This document shows positions 1-4,260 of a stretch of DNA of 5,163 nt, piece after piece. How positions within the stretch are numbered: position 1 is the first letter of the stretch; every line of letters begins with the position of its first letter. This DNA is from CAZDGB01 sp964504645 (GTDB lineage: Bacteria > Planctomycetota > Planctomycetia > Planctomycetales > Planctomycetaceae), in NCBI GenBank assembly GCA_964504645.1, contig CAZDGB010000401.1, positions 1-5,163 of the forward strand, given 5' to 3'. Under the pieces are notes generated by a model. It was not told the DNA's origin. It did not search any database and worked only from the letters and a program-made list of their open reading frames with translations. Both the position numbers and the translations under genes were made by a program.

Positions 1-92
1 CAAAATTCCCGCAACCCGTGGCCGTCGTTTTCCTGCAGCATCAGCCGCAAGTCGGGCAGCAGCAGATGATGGAAGATGCCGGGAGCCGTCAT
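1..92 (-). CDS. mgtE: Probable MgtE-type magnesium transporter, N-terminal fragment (cut by window edge)
   Basis: An open frame on the minus strand begins with ATG at 92-90 and runs off the left edge after 30 codons. It is not flanked by a stop inside the window. The peptide begins MTAPGIFHHLLLPDLRLMLQ and continues ENDGHGLREF. The pattern 'LLLP-LR-ML-END---LREF' matches my recollection of the start of the cytoplasmic MgtE_N domain in planctomycete magnesium transporters. That domain senses Mg2+ ahead of the CBS pair and membrane channel, all of which lie outside the window. The start is 24 bases after the rpsI stop codon, with a weak GAGAG element about 10 bases upstream. No terminator-like hairpin separates the two genes, so co-transcription with rplM-rpsI is likely (inference). 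Only 30 residues are visible, so the family call is provisional; another protein with a similar helical N-terminus is possible. Confidence 0.5.
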   Translation of the reverse strand, partial: MTAPGIFHHLLLPDLRLMLQENDGHGLREF

Positions 93-116
93 AAGAAGTC
101 GACTCTCGACTTTTCC

Positions 117-626
117 TCAGCGCTTCGAGAACTGGAAGCTGCGGCGGGCTTTCTTGAAGCCGTACTTCTTGCGTTCGACCATGCGCGGATCGCGGGTGAG
201 GAATCCACCTTCGCTCAGCGTGGCGTGGAACGACGGGTTGACGGCTTCCAGCGCGCGGGAGATACCGAGCAGAATCGCGCCGGCCTGACCCGTGGTACCG
301 CCTCCTTCGACGCGGACCCAGACGTCGAGCGCTCCCAGTTGATCGGTCGCCCGCAGCGGGCTTTCGACCTGCAAACGGTTGCGCTCCGATCGGAAGAACT
401 CGGCGAGCGGACGCCCGTTGATGACAATCTCGCCCTTGCCGGCCTGCAACCGGACGCGGGCTACCGACGTCTTGCGGCGGCCGGTACCGAGCGCCACGCC
501 GTTCTTGTCGAGCTTGCCGCGATGGCGAACCGGAGCGGCTTCCACCGCCGGCTCGGCCGTCGGCGTCTCCACAGGAGCGTTGAACGTCAATTCGGGAACG
601 GTCGAAGTCGTCGTTTCGTCGGACAT
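117..626 (-). CDS. rpsI: 30S ribosomal protein S9
   Basis: Ribosomal protein S9 belongs to the head of the 30S subunit, and its C-terminal tail reaches toward the P-site tRNA. The 169-residue product carries the family signatures: GTGRRKTSVARVRL (about residues 47-60), then INGRPLAEFF, a glycine-rich VEGGGTTGQAGAI segment, LTRDPRMVERKKYG, and the invariant basic C-terminus ending in FSKR. Bacterial S9 is usually about 130 residues. This protein carries an N-terminal extension of roughly 40 residues, rich in Thr, Glu, Pro and Ala and acidic overall, ahead of the core. The ATG at 626-624 is the only sensible start for that extension. No strong Shine-Dalgarno is visible before it, so translational coupling to rplM, 53 bases upstream, may help. 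It forms the standard L13-S9 pair with rplM. Confidence 0.97.
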   Translation of the reverse strand: MSDETTTSTVPELTFNAPVETPTAEPAVEAAPVRHRGKLDKNGVALGTGRRKTSVARVRLQAGKGEIVINGRPLAEFFRSERNRLQVESPLRATDQLGALDVWVRVEGGGTTGQAGAILLGISRALEAVNPSFHATLSEGGFLTRDPRMVERKKYGFKKARRSFQFSKR

Positions 627-679
627 GGTCTAATCCGTGAGAACTTTGATCTCAAATTTCCAATCGCGAATCCGCAGAT

Positions 680-1171
680 TCACGGCATCAAATATTCGGG
701 GAACGCCACCGGCTGCTGCGCCTGGTGCGGGTGATTCGGTCCGGCATACAGCTTCAGCTTGTCGAGCATCCGCTTGCCGAGGGCACTCTTGGGCATCATC
801 CGCTTGACGGCCTTGAGCAGAATCTCTTCCGGCTGCTTCGACCACAGGTCGATGGCGGCGATCTCCCGCAGCCCGCCCGGCCATTGCGTGTGCCAGCGAT
901 ACGACTTCTTCGACATCTTCGTGGAGAAGTGCTCGTGCTTGGCGTGCGACATCTGCCCGCCGCTGAAGCGGACTTGCTCGGTGTTCACCACCACCACGTA
1001 GTCGCCAGTGTCCACACTGGGCGTGTATTCCGGCTTGTGCTTGCCCATCAGCACGGTCGCGATCTGCGTCGCCAACCGGCCCACCGTTTGCCCGGCGGCG
1101 TCGACCACGTACCACTTCGGCTGGACGTCCGCCGGCTTGACGAGCGTGGTTTTCGGCATCGGATTCGTCAT
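680..1171 (-). CDS. rplM: 50S ribosomal protein L13
   Basis: L13 is an early-assembling protein of the 50S subunit that binds 23S rRNA. The 163-residue product shows the family landmarks in order: WYVVDAAGQTVGRLAT near residues 19-34, the loop GKHKPEYTPSVDTGDYVVVVN, KSYRWHTQWPGGL, and the signature region AVKRMMPKSALGKRMLDKLKLYAG followed by HPHQAQQP. Typical bacterial L13 is about 142-150 residues, so both ends are slightly extended. Two ATGs compete. The first (1171-1169) has a partial GGA about 9 bases upstream; the second is four codons downstream (1159) with no visible ribosome site. I kept the first. It is the first gene of an operon with rpsI and probably a magnesium transporter. A promoter candidate lies about 115 bases upstream, giving a leader of roughly 107 bases. 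Confidence 0.96.
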   Translation of the reverse strand: MTNPMPKTTLVKPADVQPKWYVVDAAGQTVGRLATQIATVLMGKHKPEYTPSVDTGDYVVVVNTEQVRFSGGQMSHAKHEHFSTKMSKKSYRWHTQWPGGLREIAAIDLWSKQPEEILLKAVKRMMPKSALGKRMLDKLKLYAGPNHPHQAQQPVAFPEYLMP

Positions 1172-1278
1172 GACGCTTGATCCATCTCAGAGCGGACGCC
1201 CGAAGCGGTCTTCGGCTGCATCCATCGAATGTGTCGGCACTTAGGTCGCGCCGCTTTCCTCCCCGCAATCCGGGGGAA
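1172..1278 (-). promoter_or_regulatory. Putative structured 5' leader of rplM-rpsI
   Basis: If transcription starts about 7 bases after the predicted -10, the rplM mRNA has a leader of about 107 bases. Two local hairpins are visible on the minus strand. One, at the 5' end, pairs CCCCG with CGGGG (1261-1265 with 1271-1275, 5-base loop). The other pairs CCGAAG with CTTCGG (1200-1205 with 1210-1215, 4-base loop) and ends 28 bases before the start codon. L13 operons in other bacteria are controlled by L13 binding to the mRNA leader, so an autoregulatory leader is reasonable. I recognise no named leader motif here, and the folding is by eye. Confidence 0.3.
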
Positions 1279-1284
1279 TTGAGT

Positions 1285-1313
1285 AATCTATCCGCTTCGC
1301 CCGCGGAGTTCAA
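1285..1313 (-). promoter_or_regulatory. Candidate sigma-70 promoter for rplM-rpsI
   Basis: On the minus strand TTGAAC (1313-1308) and TAGATT (1290-1285) are separated by exactly 17 bases. Each matches the -35/-10 consensus at four of six positions. It is the best-spaced pair I found upstream of rplM. The -35 lies inside a perfect 7-bp inverted repeat with a one-base centre (1304-1318), which could be an operator or coincidence. Planctomycete promoters are poorly characterised, so this remains a prediction. Confidence 0.4.
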
Positions 1314-1345
1314 CTCCGGTCGCCACAGAATTTTACGCATCCAAC

Positions 1346-1398
1346 AGCCGCGGTTGGCAACCGCGGTCTTCTGAGCGACGCGGATGCCATCCGCGGCT
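1346..1398. repeat. REP-like double palindrome (two inverted hairpin arms)
   Basis: Two adjacent GC-rich hairpins lie between the secreted-protein gene and the rplM promoter. The first pairs CCGCGGTT with AACCGCGG around GGC (1348-1366). The second pairs CGCGGAT with ATCCGCG around GCC (1379-1395). The second arm (1377-1398) is nearly the reverse complement of the first (1346-1368). The main difference is a T/A swap on one side of the stem matched by an A/T swap on the other, so both hairpins stay perfectly paired. Such head-to-head palindromic units are typical of REP/BIME elements. On the minus strand the element follows the stop codon at 1430, where it could protect or end that transcript, though no T-tract follows. 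Confidence 0.6.
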
Positions 1399-1429
1399 TT
1401 GCGAACCCGTACTCGCAGAGTGCTCTACA

Positions 1430-2425
1430 TCATTTCGTCTTCGCCGCGGCCAGCGGCCCGGACGGAGTGTCGGCGAAGCGAGCCTTGATCTCGGCATAGA
1501 CCGCGGCGGCTTCGTCCTTCTGACCGGCACGGTCCAACGCCTGGCCAGCTTGCCACGCGGCTTCGGCGGCGAGCCACCGGTCTTCGCTGGCGACGAGCGG
1601 CAGCCACAGCCACGCGGCCGCTGCGGCGACGTCGTTGTGCTGCCGCTTCCAGCCGAGGCCGAGAATATACCGCGGCCCGCCGCCGAGCAGATCGCCGGCG
1701 TCGTCAAACGATCGTTCCCAACGCAGCAACTCCTCGCGGGAGACGTCTTCCGTTAGCGCCTTCACCCGCCAGAGTTGAATCTGGCCGTAACGCTGAACAT
1801 CCCCATTCTCGTCGCGGGCCAGGTCTTTCAACGTGCGCAACGCCGCGTCGGCATGCTGCTTCTCAGTCAGCAGATGGCTCGCGGCGAGCAAGCGCGCCGC
1901 CGAGTTCGTCGATTGGGCCAGCCATTGCCGCGACGCCTGGATCAGTTCCGCCGACGGCCGGGCGTCGCTCCACGACAACGGCAGCAGCGAGAAATACATC
2001 GTATACGGATCGGAGTCGAAAATCGCGAGGAACCGTTCCCCTGCCGCGACGCGGTCGCCGTTCCACAGGGCGCATTTGATCTGCGTGGCGAGAATCTCCC
2101 GGCGAACCCAGACGCGATTTTCTTTATCGAGCGCCGCGTCGAGCTTGTCGAACGCTTCCTTCGCTTTGCCTTCGGACAACAGTTGCCGACCGGCGGTGTG
2201 CGGCTCGCTGTAATGTGTCGTGACTTCGAGCACGTCCTTCCGCGGCATCCGCCGCAGCGCTCCGCCGGCTTTCGCCTGATAGACGACTTCGCGACCCGTG
2301 TAATCGTGAAGGATGCACGACGTCCCGATACGGCTGCCGCCCGCCGTGCGCATCACGATGCGGTCTTCGGCGGGAAGAGCCGAAGAGATGGCGAAGATCA
2401 GCAGCAAACACGTTCTCGGCGGCAT
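1430..2425 (-). CDS. Secreted TPR-like protein of unknown function
   Basis: The 331-residue product starts with a Sec-type signal peptide: MPPRTCLLLIFAISSALPA, with likely cleavage after Ala19. Residues about 20-70 look like a small beta-rich domain (RIVMRTAGGSRIGTSCILHD, TGREVVYQ, RMPRKDVLEVTTHYSEPH). The rest is alpha-helical with TPR-like character: AGRQLLSEGKAKEAFDKLDA near 79-98, a middle stretch with SDPYTMYFSLLPLSW, and a final helix pair AAWQAGQALDRAGQKDEAAA VYAEIKARF near the C-terminus. The architecture resembles a family of hypothetical planctomycete exported proteins; I cannot assign a function beyond possible protein-protein scaffolding in the periplasm or on the surface. An upstream in-frame ATG at 2494 was rejected because it lies in the palindromic element and would bury the signal peptide 23 residues inside. 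Palindromic elements flank the gene on both sides. Confidence 0.85.
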   Translation of the reverse strand: MPPRTCLLLIFAISSALPAEDRIVMRTAGGSRIGTSCILHDYTGREVVYQAKAGGALRRMPRKDVLEVTTHYSEPHTAGRQLLSEGKAKEAFDKLDAALDKENRVWVRREILATQIKCALWNGDRVAAGERFLAIFDSDPYTMYFSLLPLSWSDARPSAELIQASRQWLAQSTNSAARLLAASHLLTEKQHADAALRTLKDLARDENGDVQRYGQIQLWRVKALTEDVSREELLRWERSFDDAGDLLGGGPRYILGLGWKRQHNDVAAAAAWLWLPLVASEDRWLAAEAAWQAGQALDRAGQKDEAAAVYAEIKARFADTPSGPLAAAKTK

Positions 2426-2441
2426 GGTTCGCTCATCTCGG

Positions 2442-2539
2442 CGGGTGGCCGGGGCTGGACGACCAACGGGAGGAAGCCCCGGTGTGTTTGCCAACGATCA
2501 CCGGGGCTTCGCCGAAACGGCTCCAGCCCCGGCCACCCG
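2442..2539. repeat. Nested palindromic element (REP/MITE-like)
   Basis: A 98-bp unit fills most of the 121-bp gap between the peroxiredoxin stop and the next start. Its outer arms are a perfect 18-bp inverted repeat (2442-2459 with 2522-2539; left arm CGGGTGGCCGGGGCTGGA). Inside is a second perfect 12-bp inverted repeat, GAAGCCCCGGTG with CACCGGGGCTTC (2473-2484 with 2499-2510). Asymmetric spacers separate the two levels, giving a long cruciform or two-tier hairpin. No transposase or target duplication is visible. On the minus strand it could act as the 3' end of the peroxiredoxin mRNA, but there is no T-tract. It is probably a dispersed genomic repeat, which this window alone cannot show. 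Confidence 0.65.
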
Positions 2540-2546
2540 AACGTGA

Positions 2547-3029
2547 CTATCTTTCGTCATTCAGTTTTTTCACCGCCTCCGCCACGGCGTCGACGTGGCC
2601 GTCGACCTGCACGCGCGGCCAGGCGGCGGCGATTTTGCCTTCCTTGTCGATCAAAAACGTCGCCCGCTGGACGCCCATCGACTTCTTGCCGTACATGTTC
2701 TTCTCGACCCACACGCCGTACTTCTCGGCGATGGCGTGGCCCTCGTCGGCCAAGAGCGGAAACGGCAGCGAGAATTTCTCGGTGAACTTCTGATGCGACT
2801 CGACCGAATCGGGACTGATGCCGAGCACGACGGTGTCCTTCGCCGCGAATTTCTTCAGATCATCGCGGAAACCGCACGCCTCCTTGGTGCAACCGGGGGT
2901 GTCGTCCTTCGGGTAGAAGTAGAGGACGACGTTTTTCTCGCCGGAGAAGTCTTTGAGGGAGATTTTCTTGCCGGTCGAGGCTGGTAGGGAAAATGCTGGG
3001 GCGTTTGATCCAATCGCAGGTGTGGGCAT
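2547..3029 (-). CDS. bcp: Bcp/PrxQ-type peroxiredoxin (thioredoxin-dependent thiol peroxidase)
   Basis: This enzyme reduces hydrogen peroxide and organic hydroperoxides in the cytoplasm, using electrons from thioredoxin. The 160-residue length is normal for the family. The active-site motif is P40-K-D-D-T44-P-G-C47, with C47 as peroxidatic cysteine. C52 five residues later (CTKEAC) is the expected resolving cysteine of the atypical 2-Cys Bcp subtype. R122 in GVQRATFLID is the catalytic arginine. LYFYPKDDTPGC, GISPDSVESHQKF and FPLLADEGHAIAEKYGVW are family hallmarks. No signal peptide is present. The start is fixed by a consensus AGGAGG seven bases upstream. It lies 79 bases after the stop of the membrane-protein gene, with that gene's terminator between, so it is probably transcribed separately; I could not find a convincing promoter in the short gap. 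Confidence 0.95.
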   Translation of the reverse strand: MPTPAIGSNAPAFSLPASTGKKISLKDFSGEKNVVLYFYPKDDTPGCTKEACGFRDDLKKFAAKDTVVLGISPDSVESHQKFTEKFSLPFPLLADEGHAIAEKYGVWVEKNMYGKKSMGVQRATFLIDKEGKIAAAWPRVQVDGHVDAVAEAVKKLNDER

Positions 3030-3036
3030 GATTGAT

Positions 3037-3042
3037 CCTCCT
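3037..3042 (-). promoter_or_regulatory. Consensus Shine-Dalgarno of the peroxiredoxin gene
   Basis: AGGAGG on the minus strand sits seven bases before the ATG at 3029. It is the only perfect ribosome-binding site in the window and fixes the peroxiredoxin start. The other genes have weak or partial sites, so this gene may be translated efficiently. Confidence 0.85.
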
Positions 3043-3070
3043 AGCTGTACCGTATCGTCGCACCGCTAAC

Positions 3071-3095
3071 AAAAAAAGCCCCGTCGCCGGGGCTT
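3071..3095 (-). terminator. Rho-independent terminator of the membrane-anchored proline-rich protein gene
   Basis: Read on the minus strand, AAGCCCCG and CGGGGCTT form a perfect 8-bp stem around a GCGA (GNRA) tetraloop, followed at once by seven T residues (3077-3071). It begins 12 bases after the stop codon of the gene at 3108. The T-run is on the minus side only, so it acts on leftward transcription and separates that gene from the peroxiredoxin gene. Confidence 0.9.
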
Positions 3096-3107
3096 CTCAT
3101 GCACTGT

Positions 3108-3875
3108 TCACGCTGGCGGAAATTCTTCGGGTTCCATCGTGGGTCGTCGGATGATGTTCGGTCCAGTGTACCGCACGGGTGACGTGACGATTTCCCGCCC
3201 GCAATCGGCACAGGAATATCGGAAGTACCATTGCCCATCGACGAAAAACTGTTCCTCGTAATACAGCTTGGTGGGGTTGAAGCGAGGGGCGGGCTGTGGT
3301 TCTTCCTGAATTCTTCCCAGACGATCAAACGGCCTTTCAAACGACCCGTCATCAATCGGCGGGAGATATTCCGGCTCCGGGATCGGCGTTTTTCCGATCT
3401 GGCTGTACGGTCTTTCAAAGTCGTCAGGATCGAATGGTACGGGCGACTTTCGACCGCTCTTGCCATACGGTTTTTCAAACGGCTCGACATCGTTCGGTTC
3501 CGGCACCGACCTTTCGGACGGATCAACGTAAGGTTCAAACGGCGGAAGTTGTGGACGCATCCGCCTTTCTACCGACCGTTTCCGTGGCCGAATCGGCGTC
3601 GTCTCAGCGATGATCTGCTCCCGTGGCCGAGGATCGTTGTATGCACCGGCTGGCGGTTCCACTTCCGTATCCGGTTCCAATTTCAACTGCCAGCCAAGCT
3701 TCGGCGGGTCTTCGTGCCGCTGCGGCTGTTCGGGTTGAACGTGGAAATGGTTCTCCGTCCTCTTATCAATGTTCACCAACTTATCAACGTGAATGGTGAC
3801 CACCGTCGCGGTCACCGCTAAACATGAGATACTGAAAACCTTGAGCAACGTAACACCACCGCCAGTGCTTGCCAT
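3108..3875 (-). CDS. Membrane-anchored proline-rich protein with FE(K/R)P repeats and a CxxC motif, unknown function
   Basis: The 255-residue product has a single hydrophobic segment near residues 8-30 (VTLLKVFSISCLAVTATVVT), either an N-terminal membrane anchor or an uncleaved signal. A long, charged, proline-rich and probably disordered region follows. It contains four related motifs: PFEPY (112), PFEKPY (132), DFERPY (152) and SFERPF (178). The first three are exactly 20 residues apart, and each of the last three is followed by a Gly-Arg/Lys a few residues on. The C-terminus has a more compact segment, LYYEEQFFVDGQWYFRYSCADC, with one CxxC at 222-225 that could bind metal or be redox-active, though a lone pair is weak evidence. 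I chose the ATG at 3875 because GGGGG lies eight bases upstream; an ATG five codons earlier (3890) has only an AGG touching it. Wording of the DNA is less GC-rich than in neighbouring genes. Function is unknown; no homologue is recognised. Confidence 0.75.
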   Translation of the reverse strand: MASTGGGVTLLKVFSISCLAVTATVVTIHVDKLVNIDKRTENHFHVQPEQPQRHEDPPKLGWQLKLEPDTEVEPPAGAYNDPRPREQIIAETTPIRPRKRSVERRMRPQLPPFEPYVDPSERSVPEPNDVEPFEKPYGKSGRKSPVPFDPDDFERPYSQIGKTPIPEPEYLPPIDDGSFERPFDRLGRIQEEPQPAPRFNPTKLYYEEQFFVDGQWYFRYSCADCGREIVTSPVRYTGPNIIRRPTMEPEEFPPA

Positions 3876-3914
3876 GATCCAAACCCCCATCCTGTGTGTT
3901 TGAGATGTGTCAGT

Positions 3915-3924
3915 ACAGTACTGT
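3915..3924. promoter_or_regulatory. Palindromic site upstream of the proline-rich protein gene (possible operator)
   Basis: ACAGTACTGT is a perfect 10-bp palindrome, set in CAGTACAGTACTGT where AGTAC is repeated. It lies about 40-50 bases before the chosen start codon at 3875, a plausible position for a repressor or activator site. No known regulator consensus is recognised, and a 10-bp palindrome can occur by chance. Confidence 0.2.
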
Positions 3925-4000
3925 CTATTTCATCACGCAAAAGCAACTGGTCAAGACGAGGTTGCCGATTCTGCGGCGCTTCATCAAAAATTAACAAACG

Positions 4001-4023
4001 AAAAAACCCCGGCGAACTGGGTT
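4001..4023 (-). terminator. Orphan terminator-like hairpin on the minus strand
   Basis: On the minus strand AACCCAG, a TTCG loop and CCGGGGTT form an imperfect stem (one A-C mismatch and one bulged G), followed by TTTTTT (4006-4001 includes the stem's last T residues). No leftward gene ends just before it: the nearest upstream gene, xylA, points away. It therefore either ends a small non-coding transcript or attenuates the gene starting at 3875. The stem is weaker than the one at 3071. Confidence 0.45.
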
Positions 4024-4117
4024 ATCTCTCGCCTTCTGGCCGCGGCTGGTAATCACACCCTTTCAAGGGTCACGCCGCAGCCCTCGGAGCCTTTTCCAGG
4101 AATGCCCGGTCACCTGG
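4001..4117 (-). ncRNA. Candidate structured RNA (small RNA or regulatory leader), no known family
   Basis: On the minus strand this segment contains several possible stems in a row. CCAGG pairs with CCTGG (4117-4113 with 4100-4096). GGCTGCGG pairs with CCGCGGCC (4082-4075 with 4045-4038, eight pairs with one U-G wobble), enclosing ACCCT-TGAA-AGGGT (4070-4057). The terminator-like hairpin and T-run follow. On the plus strand the U-G wobble becomes a C-A mismatch, which mildly favours the minus strand, although the 4005-4023 hairpin itself pairs slightly better on plus. I compared it mentally with 6S, SRP, TPP, cobalamin, FMN and c-di-GMP RNAs and saw no match. No promoter was identified. It could be a free small RNA, the leader of the gene at 3875, or just GC-rich spacer. 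Confidence 0.3.
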
Positions 4118-4196
4118 TTCTTTTACGGCAACGATGTGTTGTTCTTCATATCGTCGAGAGGTTGCCGAACGCCGCCAAGCGACGTTTGCGTCCCCT

Positions 4197-4225
4197 TTGC
4201 GAACGATTTTCTGACCGGCTACACT
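4197..4225 (+). promoter_or_regulatory. Candidate sigma-70 promoter for xylA
   Basis: TTGCGA (4197-4202) and TACACT (4220-4225) are separated by exactly 17 bases, each with four of six consensus positions. Transcription would begin near 4232, giving a leader of about 28 bases that includes the AGGA ribosome site at 4250-4253. No obvious XylR-type operator is visible around it. Confidence 0.5.
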
Positions 4226-4260
4226 CGGCGAAGCCCACTCACCACATCCAGGAAACCACC

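Larger units (their letters stand above)
3876..4196. other. Divergent intergenic region between the proline-rich protein gene and xylA
   Basis: More than 300 bases carry no convincing protein gene. The left part (3891-3990) is comparatively AT-rich and must hold the minus-strand promoter; TTGCGT and TGTACT with 17 bases between them is a weak candidate overlapping the palindrome at 3915. The middle (4001-4117) is GC-rich and foldable and is described separately as a candidate RNA. The rest (4118-4196) shows no feature I can support. A plus-strand frame stays open from an ATG at 4102 into xylA, but it lies upstream of the better xylA start and looks non-coding. Confidence 0.6.

Noticed and set aside
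18..734. A 238-codon plus-strand frame opposite rpsI
   Set aside because: Antisense to rpsI and with no recognisable domain; it also overlaps the start of the Mg transporter gene.
630..1340. A 236-codon minus-strand frame covering rplM
   Set aside because: It overlaps rplM out of frame and crosses its promoter and leader; the L13 frame is unmistakable.
2426..2494. N-terminal extension of the secreted protein to an ATG at 2494
   Set aside because: The ATG lies within the palindromic element and would place 23 polar residues before a clear signal peptide.
1775..2785. A 336-codon plus-strand open frame
   Set aside because: It spans the antisense of the secreted-protein gene, the palindromic element and part of the peroxiredoxin gene. 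The product is Arg-rich and low in sense, so it is a shadow frame.
3231..3821. A 196-codon plus-strand frame opposite the proline-rich protein gene
   Set aside because: The minus-strand reading has a membrane anchor, in-frame protein repeats and a terminator just after its stop, so the plus frame is a shadow.
4091..4124. Plus-strand terminator (CCAGG/CCTGG hairpin followed by TTCTTTT)
   Set aside because: The stem is only 5 bp with a 12-base loop and the T-tract is interrupted. No plus-strand gene precedes it.
4102..4260. A 53-codon upstream extension of the xylA frame
   Set aside because: The frame is open, but the peptide is unlike XylA, the promoter candidate lies inside it, and the 4261 ATG has a ribosome site and the family N-terminus.
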